Part shown: one piece after another, positions 21,899-34,100 of the stretch
How the letters are laid out: every line of letters starts with the position of its first letter
Position numbering within the stretch: position 1 is the first letter of the stretch
NCBI RefSeq assembly: GCF_026151205.1
Contig: NC_087078.1
Location: 19,582,265-19,642,264 of the forward strand
Reading direction: 5' to 3'
Length of the DNA stretch: 60,000 nucleotides
Source: Bolinopsis microptera
Lineage: Eukaryota > Ctenophora > Tentaculata > Lobata > Bolinopsidae
The notes under the pieces: model-generated
Told to the model about the DNA's origin: nothing
The model's database searches: none
The model's input: only the letters and a program-made list of their open reading frames with translations
Position numbers and translations under genes: made by a program

Positions 21899-22135
21899 AC
21901 CGCGAATCGGAGGAATTCTATTGAAGTCTGGTGATAGTAGCTTAAATTTCGAGGCACTTTCATGTACTTTTCATGCACAGAGCACATGAATTCATTTTTG
22001 TGTCCATCTGCATCACTACTATACTACTACTACTACTAGTAGCATCACTACTACAACTACATACGCAGCATCACTGCAAATATGAATAAAACACGTACAA
22101 TGCAATTATCGTTATGCTTAAAATTTGTATTTCAG

Positions 22136-25100
22136 GAAGTAAACGGTGGAAAAGATTCTGAAAAGGTAAGTTAAATAGTTCAGTTTAACTGCTGATGAAC
22201 AGTTACTGAATATATTCTGCTTTATTGTTTATAAATAAAAGGTCGATCTAAGTTCATTAAAGGTGCAGTGTTGATCTACGCTGAGGGATCAGTCGCATTT
22301 TACGTATGTGATATGTCGCCTAGTAAGATGATGGCGCTTGGAAAAGCTTGCGTGTAATTTTTAGACAATAGCTATGTACTATGTGTAAAATGTAAATGGT
22401 CTATAATTATAGGATCATATCAGTAAGAGATCGTTCAATCTGGCTGACGTGATATGTGAACAATCTCTTTTTGGATCTGAACCCTGGACATATGTGGCAA
22501 GTTAGCTCCCTAACCCAAACCCAAAAAGAGATGGTTCACATAATATAACGTCACATATAACGTCAGCCAGATTGAACGACCTCTCTTATTTAACAAGCTT
22601 CAAACCAACACTACACAGTTGGGATATTTCGACATAAACCTAGCGGAGCGAGCCTCCTACAATACTCCTTGTCAAGGCCGGTACATCCTCAAAGTGAACA
22701 AAAAGTCTAAAGGTCTCGCTGGAAACTCTATCGTAGTGGTAAGTTGTACCTGCAGGGTGACTGACTAGCGGAGTGTACAACAATAAGTTGTACAACTTAT
22801 TGTTAATATTTTTCGTACTATTTAAGTTTTCCTCCACGGCATGGGATGTGAGTGAATGAAAGCTTCCAAAGTATGGACATATTATCGTCACTCAAATCCA
22901 GTACTATCTATTCATAAATTATAGAGACCTGCATGGCATTTATTGATTGACTAATTAATTGAAAAAATGAGTTACTTAATTAGCTAATCAGGTAATTACT
23001 GTTTGCCAGGTAACTAGTTACTTAATTAGCTAATCAGGTAATTACTGTTTGCCAGGTAACTAGTTACTTAATTAGCTAATCAGGTAATTACTGTTTGCCA
23101 GGTAACTAGTTACTTAATTAGCTAATCAGGTAATTACTGTTTGCCAGGTAACTAGTTACTTAATTAGCTAATCAGGTAATTACTGTTTGCCAGGTAACTA
23201 GTTACTTAATTAGCTAATCAGGTAATTACTGTTTGCCAGGTAACTAGTTACTTAATTAGCTAATCAGGTAATTACTGTTTGCCAGGTAACTAGTTACTTA
23301 ATTAGCTAATCAGGTAATTACTGTTTGCCAGGTAACTAGTTACTTAATTAGCTAATCAGGTAATTACTGTTTGCCAGGTAACTAGTTACTTAATTAGCTA
23401 ATCAGGTAATAACTGTTTGCCAGGTAACAACCTCGATGGTACGCGTGATGGGAGATCCCATCTTCAAAACGTGAGTTATTATATTATATTATTACAACAC
23501 GCTCTGTCTAATTAACCAAGTAACTGTCTAATTACATAATCAATGATTGTAACTATGTGGTGTTGACTGGTGATTACACCCAGGTATCACGCTCCCTCAA
23601 CTGTTGTAGGTGTATCATTAGTTTGTCAGTTTGGCAATCATTGACATACCTGGTGATGAAAGCAAATTCCACGAATTTCATATTTTGGCACGTTAATAAG
23701 ATTTAGATGGCATGATTTCCACATGAATATTGCTAATTATGATGTTTGTCTGCATAATATATAGCCGGCCTTAATTAAAACACACTCTGAATAAACCCCC
23801 GGTGAGAATGTAAGATATACTGTGCGCAATAGAACGTGCGCCGCCATATAACCGTTATAACCGTTATATGGCACTGTTTTCGTGATGTTAAATCAAAATA
23901 AAATACCTGCGGCTAGCTTGGATCTAGAAAGTACAAAGATATTGATTATTATTATACACGTACTATGTGCTGGTACTAAGTCTAGCCACTATCATTGTTT
24001 TCATCACAGTAACCTAGTGACTTAGTCATCTGTATTGAAAACAATACTCATCTAAACAATAAGATTTCCATTCTATTTGTCTGATTCAAGAAGTTCATAC
24101 ACTAAGTGATTCCGGGCATAGTTTTGACATATGAAATTCATTTGTATTTACCGTACATTCTTCACATCATAATAGATTGAATCATTATTGAAAGAACATC
24201 AATTATTTAGGTTTTAATCATCATAATAAAACCTATGACGTTTACAGGGCTGCAGATAACCAGATAAAGTCGTTAGCACAAGATAATATCGTGGATATCA
24301 ATCTGGCGGAGGGTGCGGGGGCTTCCTCGGATGGAGATGAAAGTGAGAGTAAGTTAGCTTTATTTAACTTATATATTATATATAACTAATCTGAACTTTA
24401 CTATCGTGGCAGGCGGTGATTTAGTTTGTTCAATCGTCATGTGCTCACTCGTGTCATGATGTTGTAAGTTTTTGTCTCATGTTTATTATTATATGTAGGA
24501 TTATTACTATTAGTGGATTCTTATTTACATTTATCAGAACAGTCATTTTTCAAAAGTTTCAAGGCTAATTATTAAATCTGTTATTATGGTACATCCTACA
24601 TTTAAGTGATGGTAACCACAAAGAATCAATATCCAAAAACTTTATTGCAATTTGAGCAATCTGACTTCATGCTCTAAAATCTAAATGAAACTGGGAGCAA
24701 ATATATGTTTCTAAAGCTAACTCCCGGAAGTTATTCACGATATATTATTCTTCTTTAACTACGGTCGAACATTTTTAAAGCTTATTACTTATTTAATGTT
24801 CAGTTTAGGAGGATTGTGTTGACTAGATTAAAAGTCGGATAAAATTTTATTCCCCTGCTTGTTCCACACAACATTTAATTGCTGTAATTTGAGAAAAACG
24901 GCATGTTTTAAGAATTTTATACTGATTCACTTTATCAGATATGGTAGATGAGCGCTGACACTTAAGTAAAAGATTACAAGATTAGGTCGGGTTTTGTTTC
25001 AATATTTATGTAACACTAAACACCTGATGAAATTAGACCGCCTTATCATATGAAATACAACAGTAATTGTACCAACGCTACACTCAGCATACAATGCTAG

Positions 25101-28100
25101 CATTGTACACTATTGTATAGTGTATACTTAATCTGGTTTAATTTAATTACAACAATAAGTGCACCACTCCTTTTTCCTGATCTTAATGAAACAATTAATT
25201 AGCATTACAATATGACACTAGTCTGTAGCACGCTGGTGATCTACAATACACACTGTGCACTTACTTTATTGGTTTCAAAGCTTTGAATGCAATTAGTAAC
25301 TAACAATCTGTTTTCGCTCTTTTGAGTGGGTCGATCATATAATTGATGTTTTGTGCAAAATGAGAGTCTCCACTCAGGTTTTCTAACAAATAGTTGAAAA
25401 ACTAATTACAACACTACTAAATGTAATAGATTTAAGATTTGTAGTGTTGTAATTAGTTTTTCAACTATTTGCTTGAAAAACTGAGTGGAGACTCTCATTT
25501 TGTCCCAAAACATCAATGACAATTAGTTAAGCCTCATAAGTAAATTATCGTTTGTTTCAGTTGCCTCAACAGGGTTTGTTTCAGTTGCCTCAATAGGGTC
25601 GAGTAGCAGAGGTCTCACGAAAAGTCCTGCACACAGTCTAGACTGTGTTCCTACCGCAGACTCCCCTCCGGACACGTACGTGGGTTTTCTGTCAAGATAA
25701 CAAAATATTTATTATATAATATTCTGAATAGATTTGTTTTTGAGATGATCTAATTGTTTGTTGCTAAATATTTTCACCTCACCTTTTAGAGCCGCTCTGG
25801 CATGGTAAGTACCTGAAAATTGTGTCAGTTGCTAACCATATGGGCGGTTTATAATCAGATTATTTCATTTCATCATCATGCTATTTGGCAGATTTATCAT
25901 CCGATATTTCCTTGTTAAGTGACGTTTAATAGATTTGGTTCCTTCTAACAAAAATTCAATAATTGACACGGTATTTTTCAGAAATTAGTTGTTATATAGA
26001 ACATTTAAACAAGATTTCATATTTGACTGTAAAATAAATCGCTGTAAAATCGAAACTTAAACTGTTAACTAATCTAACTTAGGAAAATAGCATTGTCCCT
26101 TTGTCACATATACGGAATTATCAAAAATTTTCATCAGAAATATCACAATAATGTTCCTATCCGGATATTACATAACCTAATATAACTAAGTAATATAATA
26201 TATATATAATATAATATAACTAAGTAAATACAATTAACAAACACAACTTTCAGGAATGATCCTAACTTCACGACGCAAAGTTTAGACAGACGACATAGAG
26301 GGAAGCAGCCCAGCTCGGTTCTTATCAAGAATCTTCGAGCAAAAAGCGCCAGTGGCAGCATTAGTAGTGTTAGGTCAGTTATCAACAGTTCAAATTATAA
26401 ATGACGTATCGCGGAATTTAGTCAAACTTTTAAAACTTTAAAAGGGTCTACTAAAGATTTCGACGGATTGCGCGAAAAATTAAAGCTAATCAGCTTATCG
26501 CAGTAAATGCGCGCGCTTTATATTATTTTAACATAACAGGATAGCTAGCTGGATAGATAGTCAGAGACGAAACGGAATCTCGTTAGCTTTTCGTGTTAAA
26601 AGCGATTTCTCAACGGTTATCACCTCTCTAGATGATTCTTAAAACATTTGGACACTATTGCATTTTTGAAAAAAATCCAATAGTGGTGTTTTCGGCCACA
26701 CCCTTTTTCAGGGTTTCCCGGTAAGTCGAATTTCTGTATTTCAGCCCAGGAGGGTCTTAAAGACTATTCCGATACACCAAAATGTGCCTAATAGCCACAT
26801 TTATATACAACTTATGAAGCAACATATACCTTAAAATGCTTCGTTTCGGAAATATGGCCGAAAAACGGTTTTTGGCTAGACGCAGTTCATAATTTCCGTG
26901 ATTTTTGGCATTTCCGCCTAAGAAGGTCGTAGAGACTATTCTGATACACTAAAATGTACACAATGGCCACATTGATATACAACTTATGAAGCAACATATA
27001 CCCTAAAAGGCTTATTTTCGGAAATGTGGCTGAAAAACGGATTTTTGCTGAGCGAACAATGACAGTATTCACAAATGGGCTATTGGACTGTTAACTAGAA
27101 AGGTCTTAAAGACTCATGAGCAACATAGCATTTGTCACAAGATGTAAGATGAATCACTTTGTGTCCAGAAACACCTAAAAAAATTGGAGAATGATCTACT
27201 TTATTGGGCATATCTCTTAATGGGCCAGGCCAGCATATTTGTGTCTTACGAAAGGGCAATTTTTCAAAATTACGGTTTCACAAGGTCAAAGGGTCGGCTG
27301 CTAACAGCAAATTGTTTGCAATTGCCGACTCATGCACATCATATAGTTACACTGAAAAACGCTCACTTTAGGAGTCATCAGTAAATAAGTTTAACTACTG
27401 CATGATTTGTGAAAACTCCAACAATTAATTTTCATTGGCACCAATTTAGCCAAAATGTAATGACAAAAGTTCAACTTTTGATTTATTTATTCCTAATTCC
27501 ATGAAACCATGAAATACTAAGAATACCGGACCTAAAATAATTCGGCACTGGATCCGGGCCAGACTGTCGATTGACCACTGACCAGTACCCCACTTTATAA
27601 TTATAATTGACTTCACTGCCTCGACCAATATTGGTCTGTCTAGTCCATCAACCATTGGTCTGTAATCCCTGGATTGAGATCTGTTGGCTGCAGTTTAATT
27701 TAGCTCATTTACCATAATAATAATACCGCAGCTGCAGTGGTTTGGTTCGCATAGATTTTCCCATCGTATGAAAATGTGTGTCATTCCCTCGTTTTTTTAT
27801 CAATTGGTTACTGACTGTCTCTTTTGTTATTACAGCTGCCTCGACATCTTATCTAGGGCGCTAATACATTAGTACTAGAACATTAGAACTGTAATTCTAG
27901 AACTTCAGATTAAGATTTCTAGGCCGAATGGCAGGGTTCGAGATTCGACTTTAAAACGCTCAGTTTAGGAGTGATTAGTAGATAACAACTGCATGATATG
28001 GGAAAATCCAACTAGTCAAAGATCACGCTGAATCAAAGTGTTCTTCGACTTGAACTTAAGTCTTGTAACCTACTGGAGTTTGGGCAACTAAATCGAATTT

Positions 28101-31100
28101 TTGATTGATTGATTGGGAACTGGGTTTTACTACCCCAGTTAATGTTTACTAAAAATAGATATTGAACAGCAATTTAAAATTGTAAATATACATATAAAAG
28201 TATGTATAAAGGCTGCACCAGCTGACTAAGAGTAATGAAACAGCGATCTCTGAACAAGATTCGCCTAAAACCAGATTAATCCCTTGAAAACTATACAGTT
28301 TTGTATAAGTGAAATAAAATGGTTAGATCCTTCGACAAAAACTAAGCACACAGAAGACAAATACTCATAGAGCTAAACTTTTTGATTTGCTCACAACACG
28401 AAAAATATTTAGAAACTCATTTTTGCCTCTCAAGGCTACAAATCTTCCCTTCACGAATGAAGAGTTTTTTGTCCTTCTCAATACCAGCTCTTCTTTTTAG
28501 CTCTAGGACAAGTTCTTTACGCTGAGCTCTCTCTTCTGCTGTACGATCTGGAGCTAGGAACACCCTCTTAAATCTCTCTGTTCCACACAGTTTACTCGAC
28601 TTCTTCAGTATTTGTTGCACAATCGAAGAACTGGAAAAGGAAACTTTAACCGGTCTTGCAGCTGACGGTGATTTCTTGCCGATTCTACAAGCCTCAACTC
28701 GGGGTTTCTCTCCCAATGATTCCAATACTTCAGCGACTTTTGTATTGATCTCCTCATTGACCTCCTCGCATAGCCCAAAGACCATGATGTTCCTACCCAA
28801 CTCCTCCTCCAAAGCAATTTGCTTGGCAACTGATTTAATGGATTCTGTAGAAATCGCAGCTGAGTTCTCGATACTACCGGATTTCACCACATCGCTAAAA
28901 CTTTGTTTAACTGAACTGACTTCTTTCTGAACACCCTCAAAAAACTCAGTCTTGAGATGAATACGACCTGATATTAATTTTAGGATGTCGGGAAATTCAT
29001 TAAGAATTTAATTCTTTGGTTTTTCAATTGTGCTACGAATCCGAGTTTGATTTGATAACACCGTCCTGTTTGACTCTCAAAGAGAGGAACCAAGGCTTAG
29101 GTTCTTCTTTTTGGCTCTGAGATCCAACTTTAAGATCGGACTTCGGAGATCCTCGCGTCGGAAATCATGTAAGTGTAACATCACTACCGGAGATCAGAAT
29201 TTTTTGCTTGATATTGGACCTATAAATCTAATTATATATTCGAAACAGCACAGGATGTAACCAAGGTTAATTGAGATAAGATATACCAGCTTTCGGGGTT
29301 ACAAAACCCCATGAAAGGCAGGCAGAGCATGCTGAATCCTCATGCTATCCTCACGTTGTCCATCTAGGTCCAGACTCCAGCCTCTCATTAAAAACCAGCT
29401 ATTAAGCCCGAGATCCGTAGTGTCCCGTAAGTAAGAGATCGTTCAGATTTTGGTCATTAAGATCCCCTCCCCGCTCTAAAGTCCACTTTACCCAAAGCTG
29501 GAAAAATTTCACATGTGTAACCTAAATAGCTAAATCAGTATCTCGAGACCTTCTATTATATATATATATATATAACCCATGCCCCAGAAAAGATCTCGAG
29601 GCAGCTCACAGCTGTAATAACAGAAGAACTAACCAGTCACCATTTGATTAAAAACGAGGGAATGACACGCAATATCATACTATGGGAAAATCGGCAACTT
29701 GGTCGTTTAGCTCCGGACAGTCTATGCAACGTCTATGCAACGTCCATGCAACAACAAAAGAACCGTCTATGCAACGTCTATGCAACGTCCCTGCACAATG
29801 AACACTCTATGCACACTCCCTGCACGGTCAGTCTATGCAACGTCTATGCAACGTCTATGCAACGTCTATGCAACGTCCCTGCACAGTACCATATGAACAC
29901 CGGCTACTAGCCGGCTACTAGCCGGCTAGTAGCCACTTTTGTAATAACAGCTCCTCAACTTCACATTACCAACCGGCTACTAACCGGCACTTGAAAAGTG
30001 GTCACTAGCCGGCTACTAACCGGCTACTAGCCGGCTAGTGACCACAAAGTGGCTACTAACCGGCTACTAAGCGGTCACTAGCCGGCTATTAGCCGAGCTC
30101 TAAAGCAGACCTACTAGTAGCCGGTTCCAAACCGGCTACTAGCCGGCACTTAGAAAGCGGTCACTAGCCGGCTACTAACCGGCTACTAACCGGCTAGTAA
30201 CCACCAAGTGGCTACTAACCGGCTACTAATAGGTCTGCTTTAGAGCCGGCTAGTGACCGGTTAGTAGCCGGTTAGTAGCCACTTGGTGGTTACTAGCCGG
30301 TTAGTAGCCGGTTAGTAGCCGGCTAGTGACCGCTTTTCAAGTGCCGGCTAGTAGCCGGTTTAGAACCGGCTACTAATAGGTCTGCTTTAGAGCTCGGCTA
30401 ATAGCCGGCTAGTGACCGCTTAGTAGCCGGTTAGTAGCCACTTTGTGGTCACTAGCCGGCTAGTAGCCGGTTAGTAGCCGGCTAGTGACCACTTTTCAAG
30501 TGCCGGTTAGTAGCCGGTTGTTAATGTGAAGTTGAGGAGCTGTTATTACAAAAGTGGCTACTAGCCGGCTAGTAGCCGGCTAGTAGCCGGTGTTCATATG
30601 GTACTGTGCAGGGACGTTGCATAGACGTTGCATAGACGTTGCATAGACTGACCGTGCAGGGAGTGTGCATAGAGTGTTCATTGTGCAGGGACGTTGCATA
30701 GACGTTGCATAGACGGTTCTTTTGTTGTTGCACGGACGTTGCATAGACGTTGCATAGACTGTCCGGAGCTAAACGACCAACTTCCCGGAAAATCTATGCG
30801 ACTGAAAAAAAGAATATGGGGTCATTCTGAAGTGGGAACCAAACCACTGCGGTATTATAGGAAATTAGATAAATTAAACTGCAGCCAACAGATCTCAATC
30901 CAGGGATTACAGACCAATATTGGTCGAGGCAGCGAAATCAATCATAATTATAAAGTGGGGTACTGGTCAGCGGTCAAGCAACAGTCTGGCCCGGATCCAG
31001 TGCCGATTTATTATGGTACATATATCATGGTTTCATGGCATGAATAAATAAAAAGTTTGTAGTTGAATTTTGGTCTGGCACACATTCTTTTTAAATTGGT

Positions 31101-34100
31101 GCCAATGAAAATTAATTGTTGGAGTTTTCACAAATCATGCAGTAGTTAATCTTATTTACTGATGACTCCTAAAGTGAGCGTTTTTCAGTAGAACTATATG
31201 ATGTGCATGGGTCGGCAATTGCAAACAGTTTGCTGTTAGCAGCCGACCCTTTGACCTTAAGAAACCGTAATTTTGAAAAAATTACCCTTTCGTAAGACAA
31301 ATTATATGCTGCTGGCCTGGCCCATTAAGAGAGATGCCCAATAAAGTAGATCATTCTCCAATTTTTTTAGGTGTTTCTGGACACAAAGTGAGTCATCTTA
31401 CATCTTGTTACAAATGTTATGTTATGTTGCTCATGAGTCTTTAAGACTTTTCTAGTTAACAGTCCAATAGCCCATTTGTGAATATTGTCATTTTTCCCTC
31501 GGCAAAAATCCGTTTTTCAGCCACATTTCGGAAAATAAGCCTTTTAGGGTATATGTTGCTTCATAAGTTGTATATTAATGTGGCCATTGTGTACATTTTA
31601 GTGTATCAGAATAGTCTCTACGACCTTCCTAGGCGGAAATGCCAAAAATCACGGAAATTATGAACTGCGTCTAGCCAAAAACCGTTTTTCGGCCATATGT
31701 CCGAAACGAAGCATTTTAAGGTATATGTTGCTTCATAAGTTGTATATAAATGTGGCTATTAGGCACATTTTGGTGTATCGGAATAGTCTTTAAGACCTTC
31801 CTGGGCTGAAATACAAAAATTCGACTTACCGCGAAACCCTGAAAAAGGGTGTGGCCGAAAACACCCCTATTGCATTTTTTTCAAAAATGCAATAGTGTCC
31901 AAATGTTTTAAGAATCATCTAGAGAGGTGATAACCGTTGAGAAATCGATTTTAACACGAAAAGCTAACGAGATAGCCTTTTAGAACGGTTGGGATCCGAC
32001 TAAGAGCTCGCTAGCTACATTACATTATTTTAGCCGTTGAGGAATTAGACCCCCGGGTAAAGGGCGGCAATACCAGTACCAGCACCGGGAGTTGATGGTA
32101 CAGTTTCACATGTCGATCATGCGAAGGGCCTGATGTTACTGATCACGCGGACCACTTGGAGGGAATCTATTATTTAAGAGCTATTTTCATATTATATATC
32201 TGGTGATCATAAATACGAACATTAGATAATCATAGCAAGGAGCCTATTATAATTGCGTAGGCAGCCTTGTAGCAACCTACTATTTAAGTGTACAAATAGT
32301 TTTTGTATAGCCATTTGTACATGATACCTCAAAACGTCTCAACACACAGTTTACTTGTATACTCACACACCCATGTACTGTAGTACAGGGGGGGGGGGGG
32401 GGGTACAACAACAGTTAATAAGTACACTATACACATTTTATGGAATAGTGCAGGTTTTACCGTGTAATGATTTAAAACTGGGACAGGGACATTCCTGCTT
32501 TATTGTTGGGGGGGGGGGGGGTGTTTGGGTCTGCGTAAATGTTGGACTCATCACTTGGGCAGCTGCAGGATGAACCAGGGCCAGGGTTTCCTTTACGTTG
32601 TGGTCCTTCTTTTGTTTTCTCCTCTTTGTCCATGTCTCCCATTTCAACAGGTTCTTGCGCGCCTTCTTGGTTGTTTTTAAAACATCTCCACTTTATGACT
32701 GACAGGAAGGTTACAATAAAAATAAATATGGCAACAGAGAGAATTACAACCTGAAAATTAGTTGTTAACCTTGTAATGGCATTGGTTAGCCTAGTCACAT
32801 GTGGCGAAGTTTCGTTCCTCAACGTCAACATTGTCTCATTGAGTTGTACCTGTGTCAGGGAATGTGTTTCTTCAGTCGGACTGTTACAGGTTGTAAAGGG
32901 AATGTTAGTTGCTAGGTTACTGTTAACTGTTACCATGGTAACACTACAGGTTGTAAAGTCTGAGCTGTCATACTCTTCTTCAGAGCATCTCTCACATTGT
33001 CCGAATGAGTGAGACATGTTGAAGTAATACCCTTCAGGACAAACACAGGAGTGGGACCCTTTAGTTGAAGTGCTGTTTTCTGTACAGCTAATACAGACAG
33101 TGCTATCTGGTTGACTAAAGAAATTTCTGGGGCACTCTGTGCAATCCTCGCCAGACCAAAAGTACCCTCTAGGGCAGCTGCACCGGGAAGAATTACTCCC
33201 AGAAGAGCATGAACCACTAGGGCAGGGTTTGCAAGTCTGGCCTGACTGGTAGAATCCTACTTTACACCCTGAGCACGAGATTCTTGTGTAGTAGTACTGA
33301 TTGTTATTTGCTTGGTGGCAACCTCTACCAAATTGGAATGTACAGCCTTTTGGATTCTCGTTTGAGCATCGAAGCCTGTGAATGTTCGATCGCCTGGAAT
33401 TTAACTGCCCTGAAAGTTTGAAATATTTTCTCACTGGCCGAACTTCCTTCACCATTTTAAAATTCATGCTTTCACAAATGTACTGTGCTGTTGACATGCT
33501 AGGAAATCTTTCCTTGGCTCTATCTCCACAAAAACAAACAGCACCCCAGCTCCGCTCGTTGACATTTAACATTAGAATCCCTGTATGTTTTCTAATGTTC
33601 CTGATTGCAAAGTTAACTGCCTGAGGACTGGGTGAGGGGGCCGCTGAGGGGGCCGCTGAGGTATACTCTCGCGCAGAATGTAAGTCTGTTGGTCGTATTG
33701 TATACCCACTAGTTCTTGTAACTGGGGTTGAGGTCCATGCAGTAGCAGTATAAAGAAAACTGGAATAGCCTGAAAAAGAGACGTTTAAAGTTTTTCTACG
33801 TTGTCAAAATGGTATTGTTATCGCTCCAAATTAAATTGAACATTGGTACATTTGAAATTCACTGAAAAATTAAATTTACAAGCATCTTTAACTTACCGGG
33901 ATAAAAAATGCAGCTTAACAAGATAATCGTACTTAACATGAAAACCATGGTCACTCAACTGAAGAGAATACATTTATGATCTGATCTTTGAGGCAGCTGG
34001 CAGATTGGACTGGCAGGCATTTTCACTGGCCATATCTTGGGATGGTATTCAAATCGTGCATTGTCGTATTTATATCACTTAACTAGATTCACGTGTGTTT

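Larger units (their letters stand above)
26577..31973. mobile_element. Foldback element of about 5.4 kb with arms of about 1.7 kb
   Basis: The left arm (26577-27753, continuing at 29693 to about 30226) is mirrored by the right arm (about 30258-31973). Ends are ATCTCGTTAGCTTTTCGTG and its complement; weaker symmetry continues outward to about 26540 and 32030. The outer arms hold two diverged 140-bp direct repeats (about 26740-26880 and 26900-27040, mirrored at the right). The inner arms are arrays of CTATGCAACGT and of CCGGCTACTAG. It encodes no transposase; 61-residue frames mirrored in both arms are by-products of symmetry. The left arm is broken by a separate 1.9-kb insertion. The whole lies in the 8.9-kb intron of the host gene. 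Confidence 0.85.

Noticed and set aside
22640-22891. 83-residue minus-strand protein
   Set aside because: It includes the 26-bp perfect palindrome and lies in an intron; no domain seen.
15431-23428. CRISPR-like arrays
   Set aside because: The repeats are contiguous tandem units without unique spacers, in a clearly eukaryotic sequence.
26887-27072. A conserved 61-residue protein, also present at 31478-31663
   Set aside because: The two frames are mirror images in the arms of the foldback element; agreement reflects the palindrome, not selection.
32355-32573. Plus-strand 72-residue frame
   Set aside because: Glycines come from the G runs, and the frame is antisense to the receptor tail.
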